DNA of 64,000 bases from Natrialba chahannaoensis JCM 10990 (GCF_000337135.1 NZ_AOIN01000044.1:1-64000); one strand, 5' to 3'; counted from the first letter of the stretch, positions 16,026-26,124 are shown. Made by a program: numbers and translations. Notes: generated by a model from the letters alone, not told the origin.

Positions 16026-18577
16026 TGTCGCTGCTCGCCAAACTCGTCCCGTCGTTTATCCGACGCCGATACCTGCTCAAGTTCGTCATCTCCATCCTCG
16101 CCGTCGTGCTCGTCATCGGCGCTGTCGGTGCCGTCAGTTACGCCGAAATCGACGACACCGTGCGGGCTGACTCGAACGAACAACTCGAGTCGACCGCCGA
16201 ACTCCAGGCCGATGGTATCGGCAACTGGGTCGAATCGATGCACGTCCAGACGCGAACGGCGTCCGCGTCACCGGGTATCCAGGACGACGACGTGCAGGCA
16301 GTCCAGGGCGCAATCATCGAAGAACAGGCCCGAATGGGCGTCGATGTCCGAGCGATACACTACGTCGATACGAGCGAGGACGCGGTCCTCACGAGCACGG
16401 ACGCTGAGATTCGCGGGAGCGAACTCACGGCCGTCGACGACCCGTGGGCCGAGACGGACTTCGCCAGCGAACTCTCCTTTGGCGAGGATGTCTGGCACTC
16501 TGAGCAGGCCTACGAGTCCGCCGTGCTCGATGATCAGGTGATGGCCTTTGCGAGCCCGGTCCCCGAACAGGACGACCGCGTCGTCGTCGTCATCGGGACA
16601 CTCGAGTACCATGTGGACCAGCTCCAACAGGACGGCGCGGCAGGATCGACGGCGATCGTCGACCAGCGTGGAAACCCAATCTTCCAGACTGGGCAGAGCG
16701 AACTCTCCGTGACGACCGACGAGGACGCCATCGAGGCGGCGCTCGGCGGTCGGCTGGGGCAGGTCGAAGACGATGACGTGGTCCAAGCCTACGTGCCGGT
16801 CGGGGACACCCAGTGGGTCGCGGTGACGACCGTGCCGACCGAGCAGGCCTACGGCGTCGCGAGCGACGTTGGAACGAACATCATCGCGATGATACTTGTG
16901 AGCCTGGTTGCGCTCGGACTCGTCGGCATCGTGCTCGGCCGCCAGACAGTTGTGCCGCTTGCAGAACTGCGCGACCGGACGGAGTCAATGGAGAACGGCG
17001 ATCTTGACGTCGACTTACAGACCGCTCGCATCGACGAGATCGGCCGTCTCTACGATGGTCTCGACAGCATGCGGACCTCGCTGCGAAACCAGATCATGGA
17101 AGCCGAGTCCGCCCGCGCAGACGCCGAATCGGCCCGTGAGGAAACCGAGGCGATGAACCGCCACCTCGAGTCGAAGGCCGACGAGTACCGCGACGTGATG
17201 GAGGTCTGTGCCGAGGGTGATCTCACCCGGCGGCTCGACCCCGAGAGCGAGAACGAGGCGATGACCGACATCGCCCACGCGTTCAACGAAATGGTCGAAG
17301 AACTCGAGGCGACGACGGCTCACGTCAAGTCCTTCGCGAACGAGGTGGCCGTTGCCAGCGAGGAAGTCACGGCCAGCGCCGAGGAAGTGCGTTCTGCCTC
17401 CGGGCAGGTCAGTAACTCCATTCAGGAGATTTCCGACGGTGCAGACCGACAGAACGAGAATCTGCAGGCGGTCTCCGACGAGATGAGTGGTCTCTCGGCG
17501 ACGACCGAGCAGATCGCTGCCTCCTCGAACCAGGTCGCAGATATCGCGGAGCAGACGGCAGAGACCGGCCGGTACGGTCGCGAAGCCGCACGTGACGCAA
17601 TCGAGGGAATGCACGAAATCGAGGCGGAATCGACCGAGACCGTCGAAGCGATCGAGGAGCTCACCGCGGAGATGGAACAGATCGACGAACTGATCGAGTT
17701 TATCACTGAGGTCGCCCGCGAGACCAACATGCTCGCCCTGAACGCGAACATCGAGGCCTCCCGCAGCGGCGACGGCGACTCCCAGGGTGACGGCTTCGCG
17801 GTCGTCGCCGCCGAGGTCAAGGAACTCGCCGCCGACACGAAAGAGACGGCCGAAGACATCGAGACGCGCTTGGAACGGATCAACGACCGTACCGAGCGAA
17901 CCGCGACGGAGGTACAGAAGACCGCGGACAAGATTTCCTCGCACGTCAACGCCGTCGAAAACGCCGCGGAGGCACTCGACGAAATCGCCGACTACGCACA
18001 GGAGACCAACGACGGCGTCCAGGAGATTTCGGCGACCACCGAACAGCAGGCCGCCTCGACCCAGGAGGTCGTCGCGATGGTCTCGACCGCGACCGACATC
18101 TCCGACTCGACGGCGACCGAATCCCAGCGCGTCGCCGCCGCCGCAGAGGAACAGACCTCTGCACTCTCCGAAGTCACCAAGAGTGCTGGCTCGCTCACCA
18201 ACCAGGCCGCCCAGCTCAACGAGATGCTCGACCGCTTCGACACCGATGCCGATGGCGATGCAGCGGTCGCTGATCTCGATACACTCGAGAGCGGCGACGT
18301 GCTCGGCGACGAATACGACGATGACACCGTCGGTGGCGATGACGATGACGATGACGATGACGATAACGATAACGATGGAGCCGCACTCGAGTTCGACGAG
18401 AGCGTGGTTTCCACAGCCAACGCGGACGACGAGACGGCTGCTGGCGACGATGATACGAGCGAAAGCGATAGCGAAACTGACGGTATCACTGACGCCGCAG
18501 ACGATGGTGACGGGAGTGGCGACGAACCGGTCGACGATCCATTCACCTACGAGGAGGTCGGCGACGGCGGTAACTAG
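16025..18577 (+). CDS. Methyl-accepting chemotaxis transducer (BasT-like Htr protein)
   Basis: An 850-residue transducer. A membrane helix at about 18-38 is followed by a large extracytoplasmic domain (to about 280), a second helix (281-303), a HAMP domain (about 304-356) and a long cytoplasmic coiled coil with the signalling tip [19 protein letters not shown] near residue 570. The C-terminal 110 residues are extremely acidic, with runs of Asp encoded by a GATGAC repeat (18338-18376). The ATG overlaps the stop of the binding-protein gene. By analogy with BasB/BasT it should sense the liganded lipoprotein and control CheA; no che gene is in the window. Confidence 0.92.
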   Translation: MSLLAKLVPSFIRRRYLLKFVISILAVVLVIGAVGAVSYAEIDDTVRADSNEQLESTAELQADGIGNWVESMHVQTRTASASPGIQDDDVQAVQGAIIEEQARMGVDVRAIHYVDTSEDAVLTSTDAEIRGSELTAVDDPWAETDFASELSFGEDVWHSEQAYESAVLDDQVMAFASPVPEQDDRVVVVIGTLEYHVDQLQQDGAAGSTAIVDQRGNPIFQTGQSELSVTTDEDAIEAALGGRLGQVEDDDVVQAYVPVGDTQWVAVTTVPTEQAYGVASDVGTNIIAMILVSLVALGLVGIVLGRQTVVPLAELRDRTESMENGDLDVDLQTARIDEIGRLYDGLDSMRTSLRNQIMEAESARADAESAREETEAMNRHLESKADEYRDVMEVCAEGDLTRRLDPESENEAMTDIAHAFNEMVEELEATTAHVKSFANEVAVASEEVTASAEEVRSASGQVSNSIQEISDGADRQNENLQAVSDEMSGLSATTEQIAASSNQVADIAEQTAETGRYGREAARDAIEGMHEIEAESTETVEAIEELTAEMEQIDELIEFITEVARETNMLALNANIEASRSGDGDSQGDGFAVVAAEVKELAADTKETAEDIETRLERINDRTERTATEVQKTADKISSHVNAVENAAEALDEIADYAQETNDGVQEISATTEQQAASTQEVVAMVSTATDISDSTATESQRVAAAAEEQTSALSEVTKSAGSLTNQAAQLNEMLDRFDTDADGDAAVADLDTLESGDVLGDEYDDDTVGGDDDDDDDDDNDNDGAALEFDESVVSTANADDETAAGDDDTSESDSETDGITDAADDGDGSGDEPVDDPFTYEEVGDGGN
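18338..18376 (+). repeat. GATGAC-type tandem repeat within the transducer gene
   Basis: A run of GATGAC units decaying to GATAAC encodes a poly-Asp/Asn stretch in the transducer tail. In-frame 6-bp repeats can change number without shifting the frame, so tail length may vary between strains. Confidence 0.7.
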
Positions 18578-18778
18578 ACTGTCAGCTCATCGTCCTCCAG
18601 CCGTTTGATACAGTCGGGTACGGTGGCACTGGGTCGCCGAATCCGTGACTGGGCTGTGATATTCATCTCCCATCGTTCCATCGTGCTCCTGTAGGACGGC
18701 ACGGATTCATGTGCCGCCTTCCGACGCGTCGCCTTCCGAACCGTCACGTACTTTTTACCACCTGCCCAAACGCTGGCA

Positions 18779-19621
18779 ATGGAACTGCTGGAGCGCCGGC
18801 GGGCGCTAATCGAGGAGCGACTCCACGAGGTCGTCGACAGTGTTGACCCGGAGACGCTCAGCGAGGAGGTTCGCCACGTCACGCTCTCCGGAGGCAAGCG
18901 CGTCCGACCCATGGTCACGATCCTCGCCTGCGAGACTGTGGGCGGAACCGCCGAGGATGCCGTCGAGTTCGGTGTCGGCATCGAACTCGTCCACAACGCC
19001 TCGCTCGTCATCGACGACATCATCGACCGCTCGGAGCTACGCCGTGGCACCGAAAGCGCCTGGGCCGAGTTCGGCTACGGGCCAGCGATCATCACCAGCG
19101 ACGGCCTCCTCGGGGAAGCCTTCGATCTCTTCGCGTCCGACCCTGACGCGATGCGCGTTGTCACCGAGTCTATGGTCGAACTCGGCGTCGGCGAGGCGAC
19201 CGAACTCTCCGCTATGCCGTCGAACGAGGACGAGTACATGACCCTCGCACGCCGCAAAACCGGCGCACTCTTTCGCGCCGCGGCCGAACTTGGTGCGATC
19301 GCAGCCGACTCGGACCCGTTCACGGTTGAAGCGCTCGGCGAGTACGCAGAACGCGTCGGCGTCGCCTTCCAGATCAGAGACGACGTGCTGGACGAAATCT
19401 CCGATGTCGAGGAACTCGGCAAGCCTACTGGACACGACGCCGAGATGGACCGCCCCTCAGTCGTGCAGGTGACCGACCTCACGCCCGATGAAGCTAACTC
19501 GCGTGCGCGAGCGGAAGCCGACCGCGCGCTCGAGGCGCTTGACCGGGTTGAGGTCGCTGATCCGGAGGCAGAGCTATATCTCCGAGAGCTTGCGGAGTTT
19601 GTTGTCGAACGCGAGCGGTAG
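18779..19621 (+). CDS. Isoprenyl diphosphate synthase
   Basis: A 280-residue polyprenyl synthetase. The first aspartate-rich motif is DDIID (79-83) followed by RRG, and the second is QIRDDVLDEISD near residue 200; GGKRVRP (38-44) is the usual substrate-binding segment. The enzyme condenses isopentenyl diphosphate with an allylic diphosphate. It is shorter than the main haloarchaeal GGPP/farnesyl synthase (about 340-350), so the chain length is uncertain; it could make C15-C20 precursors for lipids or be a paralogue. A TTTTTACC element lies about 27 bases before the ATG. Confidence 0.88.
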   Translation: MELLERRRALIEERLHEVVDSVDPETLSEEVRHVTLSGGKRVRPMVTILACETVGGTAEDAVEFGVGIELVHNASLVIDDIIDRSELRRGTESAWAEFGYGPAIITSDGLLGEAFDLFASDPDAMRVVTESMVELGVGEATELSAMPSNEDEYMTLARRKTGALFRAAAELGAIAADSDPFTVEALGEYAERVGVAFQIRDDVLDEISDVEELGKPTGHDAEMDRPSVVQVTDLTPDEANSRARAEADRALEALDRVEVADPEAELYLRELAEFVVERER

Positions 19622-19679
19622 CGAAGCGGTACCGTCACCGTTCCCAAACGATCTCAGATCTCTGGTCTCTGGTCTCCGA

Positions 19680-20813
19680 TCAGTGTGCCCCGTCCGCCTT
19701 CGCCCGCTCTTCTTGCTCCGTTTCCGCATCTCCCGCCGATCCCGACAACCGCGACTCGACGATCGCAAACGCCAACGTACTTACGATCCCCAGCAGCGTC
19801 CCCGCCGTCAGCGCCGCCGCGAGAAACGCAATCCCCGCCTCGTCGAGGAAGAACGCACTCACCGCATAGAGGACGATCGCAATCGACAACACGTAGAACG
19901 GCGCGTTGAGATAGCGCCACTCGAGTGTCCCTGCGATGTACTCGTCGGTAATCTGGCCGAGGCTGGTTGTCACACCCGCGGCGGCGATCCACTGGACGGA
20001 GCCGTAGACGAGTGCGGCGAGCATGACCGGGATGCCGACCTCGCCCGCAGCGTCCTCCTGGATCGATTCGAGGGTGTTTATCCCGCTCACGCCACCGAGA
20101 ACGAACAGTGCTGCCGCGACGACGTACGCGAGCAGGGTCGTCCGTCCGGCGTACAGGGACCGCCGAGCGCGCTCGACGGCTGCGTCGAGTCGCTCGCCGA
20201 GCCCGAGCCCGCGGGAGATGAGATAGAAGCCGAGCAGCGCCGACGTGGTCCCGAGCACGAAGCCGGGCATCTCGAGTGCGCTGCCGATCAGCGCGAGCGG
20301 GTAGATGAGCAGCAGAATGCCGAGCGGGATCAGGATCGTTCCCCGTGTTTCGGGGTCGTCGAGCACCTGCTTGATGGTGTAGTACATCGATTCTAGGTTC
20401 TGGGCCTGCCTGACGACGACGCGCCGGACGCCGTCGATCGGCACGCGCGAGCGGATGATTGGGATGACGGATTCGTCCTGTGCGCCGTCGGTGACGACGA
20501 GGGTGGTCACGTCCTCCGAGGTGGAGAGGCTCGCGAGGACGGTGTCGACTTCGTCGCCAACTTCGCGGTTGGCGTTGACGTCGCCTTCGTCGTTGCCGGT
20601 GACGACGGCGACTTCGACGCTCTCATCGCGTGCATCTAAGTCGTCGTAGATGTGCAGTCCCTGGAAGATGACGTTGACGTCCGAGTCTTCCGGGTCTGCG
20701 GTCGCGAGCGCGACACCTGCCTCTTCGACAGGATCACGGCCGATAACCGGCGTCGAGAACCCGGTCTTGCGACCGAGGTCGTCGTCGAGGTCGACACAGA
20801 GGACCAACAGCAT
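19680..20813 (-). CDS. DUF373 family membrane protein
   Basis: A 377-residue protein starting MLLVLCVDLDDDLGRKTGF, the typical start of the archaeal DUF373 family. Residues 1-150 form a soluble domain with LATADPEDSDVNVIFQGL and VVTGNDEGDVNANREV; about six to seven membrane helices follow, and the C-terminus is charged (ETEQEERAKADGAH). The function of the family is unknown. The gene is convergent with the isoprenyl synthase gene and divergent from the radical SAM gene. The Met at 20813 is chosen because upstream residues are not conserved-looking. Confidence 0.85.
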   Translation of the reverse strand: MLLVLCVDLDDDLGRKTGFSTPVIGRDPVEEAGVALATADPEDSDVNVIFQGLHIYDDLDARDESVEVAVVTGNDEGDVNANREVGDEVDTVLASLSTSEDVTTLVVTDGAQDESVIPIIRSRVPIDGVRRVVVRQAQNLESMYYTIKQVLDDPETRGTILIPLGILLLIYPLALIGSALEMPGFVLGTTSALLGFYLISRGLGLGERLDAAVERARRSLYAGRTTLLAYVVAAALFVLGGVSGINTLESIQEDAAGEVGIPVMLAALVYGSVQWIAAAGVTTSLGQITDEYIAGTLEWRYLNAPFYVLSIAIVLYAVSAFFLDEAGIAFLAAALTAGTLLGIVSTLAFAIVESRLSGSAGDAETEQEERAKADGAH

Positions 20814-21060
20814 CGGCCGAATGTTTGTCGGGGCGGTATATGCCTTTTCTGGGCTGTCCGTGCTCGCGCTCGCGGCCGCTTGCGTCTGCCACGCCGATGG
20901 CCAGCACATACTGCAATCGGGAGTTTGGAACCGGGAGCCAGCTACGTCCGTTTCATGCTTCCTGAGGTCCGTGTGATCCACGAACACTTCCCAAATCGGG
21001 GATAACAGCGGTATGGATCCGTGCAGTTTTTGAACGCGCGCCGATAACCCGGTGTACTGA

Positions 21061-22056
21061 ATGATCTCGAAGGGCTGTGAGCAGTGCGCGAAGGGTGGCA
21101 AGATGGTGCTGTTCGTCTACGGCTACTGCGACCAGCGCGACTGCTTTTACTGCCCACTTGGCGAGAACCGCAAGAACGTCACCGACGTCTACGCGAACGA
21201 ACGCCGCGTCGAGTCCGACGAGGACGTCCTCGAGCAGGCCTACCGGATGGACGCCCTCGGCACCTCGATCACGGGCGGCGAACCACAGGAGGCACTCGAG
21301 CGGACCTGCCACTACCTGGAACTCCTGAAAGACGAGTTCGGAGAGGACCACCACACCCATCTCTATACGGGTATCACGGGTGGCCGCGAGAACATGCGCA
21401 AACTCTCGGAGGCCGGCCTCGACGAAATTCGGTTCCACCCGCCGTACGAACTCTGGGGTGACCTCCACGGCACCGAGTGGGAGGACATCCTCTACATCGC
21501 CCGCGAAGAAGGACTCACCCCTGCGTTCGAGATTCCCGGTATCCGCGCTGAGGAGGAGTTCCTCGAGTTCTTAGACGAGGGCGCAGCGGACTTCTGTAAC
21601 GTCAACGAGTTCGAAATGTCCCAGGGCAACTACCGTCGGATGCAGCAGGAGGGGTACGAGCTCAAGGAGGGCCACATGAGCGCCGTCGACGGTTCTCGTG
21701 ACGATATTCTCGACGTGATGGGCGACCACGAGCGCGTCTACTTCTGCACCTCCGTCTTCAAGGACGCTGCCCAGCATCGCCGGCGACTGAAACGCATGGC
21801 TCGCAACGTCCGCCGCGAGTTTGACGACGTGACTGACGACGGCACGCTGGTCTACGGGAAGACCTACACCGAGCCGGAACGCTTCGCCGAACTCGGCGTC
21901 CCGGAAGAGTTCTACACCGTCAAGTCCGAGCACGTCGAAGTCGCCTGGTGGCTTCTAGAGGAGATGATCGAGGAAGGTGATCTCGATGACGGCGAAATCG
22001 TCGAGCAGTACCCGAGCTACGACGGGCAGGTTGTCGAACGAACGCCGCTGGCGTAG
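21061..22056 (+). CDS. Radical SAM protein with CX4CX2C cluster
   Basis: A 331-residue protein related to archaeal COG2108 (pyruvate formate-lyase activase-like). It starts MISKGCEQCAKGGKMVLFVY with a CxxC pair (C6, C9). The presumed iron-sulfur motif is C23-DQRD-C28-FY-C31, i.e. CX4CX2C and not the usual CX3CX2C. SITGGEP provides the GGE SAM-binding motif, and HTHLYTGITG and IRFHPPYELWG follow. The C-terminal third lacks extra cysteine clusters. The substrate is unknown. It is divergent from the DUF373 gene, 247 bp apart. Confidence 0.88.
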   Translation: MISKGCEQCAKGGKMVLFVYGYCDQRDCFYCPLGENRKNVTDVYANERRVESDEDVLEQAYRMDALGTSITGGEPQEALERTCHYLELLKDEFGEDHHTHLYTGITGGRENMRKLSEAGLDEIRFHPPYELWGDLHGTEWEDILYIAREEGLTPAFEIPGIRAEEEFLEFLDEGAADFCNVNEFEMSQGNYRRMQQEGYELKEGHMSAVDGSRDDILDVMGDHERVYFCTSVFKDAAQHRRRLKRMARNVRREFDDVTDDGTLVYGKTYTEPERFAELGVPEEFYTVKSEHVEVAWWLLEEMIEEGDLDDGEIVEQYPSYDGQVVERTPLA

Positions 22057-22115
22057 ATCGTTGTCCCGCGAGCGAACGCCGGTAGCGTAACCACGACCGG
22101 TCCCGTTTCTTTCCG

Positions 22116-22220
22116 CTATCCAAGCCAGTTGACTGCATCGTCGTCCCAGTATACGCGAAGCAGCGAGTACGCACAGCCGGATACGAAAAGACCAGCTGCA
22201 ACGATGCTGAAGGTTTCCAT
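22116..22220 (-). CDS. Small single-pass membrane protein (34 aa)
   Basis: Translation of the minus strand gives METFSIVAAGLFVSGCAYSL then LRVYWDDDAVNWLG and a stop. It is one hydrophobic helix with a short acidic, tryptophan-containing tail. The sense and compactness of the sequence suggest a real gene. The gap it fills (22057-22412) contains nothing else that I can support. Homologues in the same position in related genomes would confirm it. Confidence 0.4.
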   Translation of the reverse strand: METFSIVAAGLFVSGCAYSLLRVYWDDDAVNWLG

Positions 22221-22412
22221 ACAAACGACTGTGAGTCGCGCATGAAATACCTATCGGGCCCGCTTTTTGCCGCCTTCATACAGCCGGTTGCTTACTGCTT
22301 GCGCTCATTTCGGAGCCATCGTCCGCCGGTCATCGATTGTCGCGTCCAGCTACGACTCGGTCATGTGTTCTCGATACCGCGTACCGAACGTATCGCGTAC
22401 AAATCGAACCGC

Positions 22413-23696
22413 TCAGTCGATCTCCGTCGGATCGACTTCCGGCAATGTAATCAGATTCTCACGGCCGATCCGCAACTTCTCAATCTGCCCATCCTCGTCC
22501 ATCTGCGACAGCAACTGCGACACCTTCGCGTTCGACCAGCCCGTCTCCGAGACGATCGCCGCCTGCTTCATTCGGCCACCGTTGCCCGCGAGCATCCGCT
22601 GTACCCGCTCTTCATCGCTCAACAATTCTGGGTCGATATCCTCGTCCGCAGGCTCGGCGTACTCGAGTTGCGTGCCGTCTGCATTAGCACCGGCGGCCGT
22701 CGTAGAGTCCGTCTCTGATGGGGGGACGTTGCCCTCACGTGGCGGTGTGGTCGCTCTGGCCCGTTCGTCTGTGTCTGTATCATCTTTGAGCCGTGTATTT
22801 GACAGTACTTGGATCGGTTCGTTTCGGCTGTAGCGATAGGCAACAAGAACGCCAAATGCAACCACACCGATGAGTGTGATGGCAGCGAGACCGATGGGGA
22901 GTGTAACCCACGAAAGGAGTCCGCCTGACTGAGCGCCACGCAGGAAGACGATTTCGAACTCGTCATCACTGAATTCGTGGTATCCGTTCCAGGTGAGTTG
23001 GGTTGGTGTCTGTAGACCGTAGTTGGGTGGTGATTCGATGACGAGTCGGTGTCCGTCTGAGAGTTCGGCGATAGCGGGACGATCACTGTCGCTCATCTGG
23101 AGCGCGTCGCCGAGGTAGATTCGATCTCCGTCTGTGTCGGCGAAGTTCGTCCAGGTGAACGTGTAGGTAATGACACCGATTTCAGTCCCGTCGTGGTCAC
23201 CCACGGGATCGTCTTCCGTTTCGATGTCGTCGTCGTACGACCGGACATCGTAGCCGTCCCAGCCTGCACCGAAGATCGACATCTCGCGGTCGGTCTCGGC
23301 ATCAGCTGTTGACACCTGGTTTCGAACGGCCTGTATTGGTGTATCAACGTGCCGTTCGTTGGCAACGACATCGGTAGCGAAATCCGTGAACGCGTCGGTT
23401 TGTTTCTCATCTTCGAGGATAAATCGATACTCGAGACTCCAATGAGCATCACCATTATCGCTGACGTTGATCCGTATGATCTGTTCAATTTCAGCGGGTT
23501 CGCCGTGTGATGGATCGATACTGGCCGATGGAGCTGTCTGCGTTGCTGCTGGCTGTTTGAGTTCCGCCTGAGAGCCAGTAGTGGCTCCTGGAGCAGGATC
23601 GCCGGCAGCTGCAGTCGGCGTCGCGACCACCGCACCGGAAGCGGCAGTAACGAGGAGGGCAACGAGGGTGAGTGTAACGGCGGTGGACAACCGCAT
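22413..23696 (-). CDS. Membrane-anchored HTH protein (DUF7345/DUF7343-like)
   Basis: A 427-residue protein starting MRLSTAVTLTLVALLVTAAS, a secretory signal peptide. The extracytoplasmic domain (to about residue 280) is beta-rich, with IIRINVSDNGDAHWSLEYRF and VITYTFTWTNFADTDGDR. A membrane helix (about 283-305) leads to a cytoplasmic low-complexity linker and a C-terminal winged-helix domain (DEERVQRMLAGNGGRMKQAA, then SETGWSNAKVSQLL). I recall this arrangement in haloarchaeal proteins with DUF7345 and DUF7343 domains. It looks like a one-component membrane sensor that binds DNA directly. A secreted protein is encoded divergently, 410 bp away. Confidence 0.8.
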   Translation of the reverse strand: MRLSTAVTLTLVALLVTAASGAVVATPTAAAGDPAPGATTGSQAELKQPAATQTAPSASIDPSHGEPAEIEQIIRINVSDNGDAHWSLEYRFILEDEKQTDAFTDFATDVVANERHVDTPIQAVRNQVSTADAETDREMSIFGAGWDGYDVRSYDDDIETEDDPVGDHDGTEIGVITYTFTWTNFADTDGDRIYLGDALQMSDSDRPAIAELSDGHRLVIESPPNYGLQTPTQLTWNGYHEFSDDEFEIVFLRGAQSGGLLSWVTLPIGLAAITLIGVVAFGVLVAYRYSRNEPIQVLSNTRLKDDTDTDERARATTPPREGNVPPSETDSTTAAGANADGTQLEYAEPADEDIDPELLSDEERVQRMLAGNGGRMKQAAIVSETGWSNAKVSQLLSQMDEDGQIEKLRIGRENLITLPEVDPTEID

Positions 23697-24106
23697 ACCT
23701 ATCAACTGGTGGTTTCCCGGGGGAAAAAACCCTTTCCATCGACAAATAAATCGTTATCAGCACTCGCAAAGCGTTTCCACAGCAGATAATACTGCCTTAC
23801 TGTGGTGGCAGTAGCTGTAAAATAAGTATAAACAATCTCGCTTCGCACGATTGTCACTGTAAATTGAGTCAACTGAACGTCTGTGCTCGTTCGAGCGCTA
23901 TATTCGTATTTCACGCGGTTCATAGCGGTCAAATACCTCATTCTATCTGTACTAGTAGCATTCAATATTGTCGTAATAATGTCGCCTCGGACTTTGCATT
24001 CCCAAACGATATCTGAATTGAACAGTAAATGATCTGTGTAGTGTTGCGGATCAGTGAGTTCGTAAGTGCGACCAGTTTTTGTATCAGGAGTTCGTACGGC
24101 AGCACA
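23697..24106. other. AT-rich divergent intergenic region
   Basis: About 410 bp, clearly richer in A/T than the flanking genes, between two divergent genes. Several TATA-like elements are present (for example near 23828 and 23921), but I cannot assign one firmly. The open frame crossing it on the minus strand has no haloarchaeal character and is rejected. No repeat or RNA gene is recognised. Confidence 0.5.
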
Positions 24107-25345
24107 ATGAACAGCGCGACCCCTGCCCTCCTCGCGTTGCTTCTCGTTTGTTCGCTGCCCGCGATTACGGTTGTCGCGGCCTCTCCCGAACGTGGAGTAG
24201 CCGGCGGTACGTATGACCAACACAATTTGCAGCATGCGACTGTCGAACAGGCGACCCCGATCGAAATCGAGAACACAACGAATCAGTTGCCACTCACTGG
24301 TGAAATCCGCGGTTCTCACGCCGAGACGGGGGCCAGCCTTGGGTCTGCATTTACAAGTAGCACGACACAACTGCAGGTCGACCACGAACAGTACGTTCTC
24401 GCCGAACGCGAATTCGGCAGCGCGAACGAGACGGAACAGGCGGTGATGATTGAGAACGCGTACGATCAACTTAGAGATCGAATCGAGTCACTCAACGACC
24501 GGGAACAAGACGCAGTCACTGATCACGCAGCGGGCGACATCAGCGACGGGGAGTTGACACAGGTGTTACTACATAACTACTACGAAGCAACCGCATTGCA
24601 GAACGCACTCACCGAACTCGAAACGAGTGACGACCTCGTCTCCGAGGATGTCCTCTCTTCCCGTCAGTTGCGCGCTGATCGGACAATTCTCGATTTCCAG
24701 ACGACGACGATCCGAACGAACCTCGATGCGGCGAGCAGCATGGAAGACGCGACAGAACAGTATGAATTCCGCATTCAAACCTCTCAGGACGGATACCGAC
24801 TGTCCATATTGGATGGGGAGACGTACGTCACCGAAACAGTACGATTCGATAACCGTGATGAGGGGGCTCCGAATCAGTTCGAGGGGTTTGAAGCAAACGA
24901 CCGCGCGATGGAACTCTACCCCTGGGTCGAAGAACATAGTAATACAGACTACCACGACCGAAGCAGTGAAAACCTCTACCTGATCGATGCAGTACATAAC
25001 AACAGGGACATCGATATCCTCCTTGACGGAGGGACCGGAGAAGTCTATCGAGAGGCACAGGAAGTACCGATCGGTTCGCTTCCAACAGTAGAGACAGAAA
25101 CCCGGTCGTTTTCAGAATTCGAGCTCACGCTCAACAAAACACCCGCTATTGGTCCGGTTGAACTGACCGCCAGCGACAAAGACACAGGGGATCCAGCGCA
25201 AGCGATGGTCGAGGTTGATGGTGTCGTACTCGGAGAAACCGATGACGACGGAACGATTACCTACCTCCCACCTACCAGCGAGTACAACCTTACCGTTAAC
25301 TACGAGTCAGGGGAAGGGGTTAGTATACAAATATCGAATGGGTAA
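24107..25345 (+). CDS. Secreted haloarchaeal protein with coiled coil
   Basis: A 412-residue protein with a signal peptide (MNSATPALLALLLVCSLPAI, cut near VVAAS). The middle is helical and charged (QAVMIENAYDQLRDRIESLN, and further helices to about residue 190), consistent with a coiled coil. The C-terminal 70 residues resemble a beta-sandwich (GPVELTASDKDTGDPAQAMV, then VDGVVLGETDDDGTITYLPP). There is no C-terminal anchor. I recall similar proteins (DUF7094/DUF7096 type) next to the HTH membrane protein encoded divergently here, and infer they act together at the cell surface. The ATG at 24107 is chosen because it begins the signal peptide. Confidence 0.65.
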   Translation: MNSATPALLALLLVCSLPAITVVAASPERGVAGGTYDQHNLQHATVEQATPIEIENTTNQLPLTGEIRGSHAETGASLGSAFTSSTTQLQVDHEQYVLAEREFGSANETEQAVMIENAYDQLRDRIESLNDREQDAVTDHAAGDISDGELTQVLLHNYYEATALQNALTELETSDDLVSEDVLSSRQLRADRTILDFQTTTIRTNLDAASSMEDATEQYEFRIQTSQDGYRLSILDGETYVTETVRFDNRDEGAPNQFEGFEANDRAMELYPWVEEHSNTDYHDRSSENLYLIDAVHNNRDIDILLDGGTGEVYREAQEVPIGSLPTVETETRSFSEFELTLNKTPAIGPVELTASDKDTGDPAQAMVEVDGVVLGETDDDGTITYLPPTSEYNLTVNYESGEGVSIQISNG

Positions 25346-25519
25346 CACTTTAGCAGCCTCACTACTAATTCACTCCAAGAGTCTCTCGTGTGATCCCGTC
25401 TCGCGTATGTGTGGACAGTTAGCTTTCGAATGAGCACGACACACTTATCCTTCTCTCTGTACCGAACTGGTCCTCTGCAACACCTATTCCTACTTAATGG
25501 GTTACGCCCATCCGTTGGT

Positions 25520-25527
25520 TTATATTA
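25520..25527 (+). promoter_or_regulatory. TATA box of the pilin-like gene
   Basis: TTATATTA is centred about 27 bases before the GTG at 25550. This supports a leaderless transcript and the choice of that GTG as start. Confidence 0.5.
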
Positions 25528-25549
25528 GAAGACGCAGCCACCCTGCAGT

Positions 25550-26074
25550 GTGTCGAGAGTTGCTCCCAATCGGCTCGTCAATCACCGAGTCCGTAATCAA
25601 ACGTCTACTCGACAGTGTCGGGGACTCAGTCCGATCATCGGTTGTATCGTCCTTCTTGTCGTAACAGTTTGCCTCGCTTCGATACTCGTCATTGCGGTTT
25701 CCGGCGTCGCGATCACGACGCCGGTTCCGGCCGTTTCGTTCGACGTTCACGCTGACGGCGACGAGGGAACACTCACTCTCGAGCACACTGCCGGCGACGA
25801 CATCGACGTCACGGATCTTTCGGTATCTGTTGCGATCAACGAGACTGAACTCGAGTACCAGCCACCAGTGCCGTTCGTCGGTGCGGACGGATTCCGTGGA
25901 AGCCCGTCCGGCCCGTTCAACCTACGAAGTGATACCATTTGGCAGTCTGGTGAACGTGCGAGTGTCACGATTGCGGAAACGAATGAGCCGCTACTCGAGA
26001 GCGGTGACGTAGTGCGGGTAACGCTCACCGTCGAGGGACAGCAGATAGGAGAACGTGAGACAATCGCGGTGTGA
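25550..26074 (+). CDS. Archaeal type IV pilin-like protein
   Basis: A 174-residue protein with a GTG start. After a basic leader (about residues 1-24) the sequence RGLSPIIGCIVLLVVTV is the class III signal of archaeal pilins: cleavage by the prepilin peptidase PibD before the hydrophobic helix is expected. The remaining 110 residues form a beta-rich domain (DGDEGTLTLEHTAGDDIDVT) typical of haloarchaeal pilins with the Pilin_N/DUF1628 domain. No secretion ATPase gene is nearby, so it is an orphan pilin that would use a pilus machine encoded elsewhere. Confidence 0.8.
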   Translation: MSRVAPNRLVNHRVRNQTSTRQCRGLSPIIGCIVLLVVTVCLASILVIAVSGVAITTPVPAVSFDVHADGDEGTLTLEHTAGDDIDVTDLSVSVAINETELEYQPPVPFVGADGFRGSPSGPFNLRSDTIWQSGERASVTIAETNEPLLESGDVVRVTLTVEGQQIGERETIAV

Positions 26075-26124
26075 GTGTTGTCTTGTGGGTTGACCCGTGG
26101 TACTACTGGAGCGGCTTGTAGGGC

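Noticed and set aside
18574-18778. A short minus-strand frame ending [10 protein letters not shown] after the transducer gene
   Set aside because: Its last 35 codons look haloarchaeal, but most of the longer frame is antisense to the isoprenyl synthase gene and there is no good start, so it was not called.
23702-24469. A 255-codon frame on the minus strand crossing the AT-rich gap
   Set aside because: It overlaps the start of the secreted protein gene and has a composition unlike haloarchaeal proteins (many Cys, Arg and Tyr, few acidic residues).
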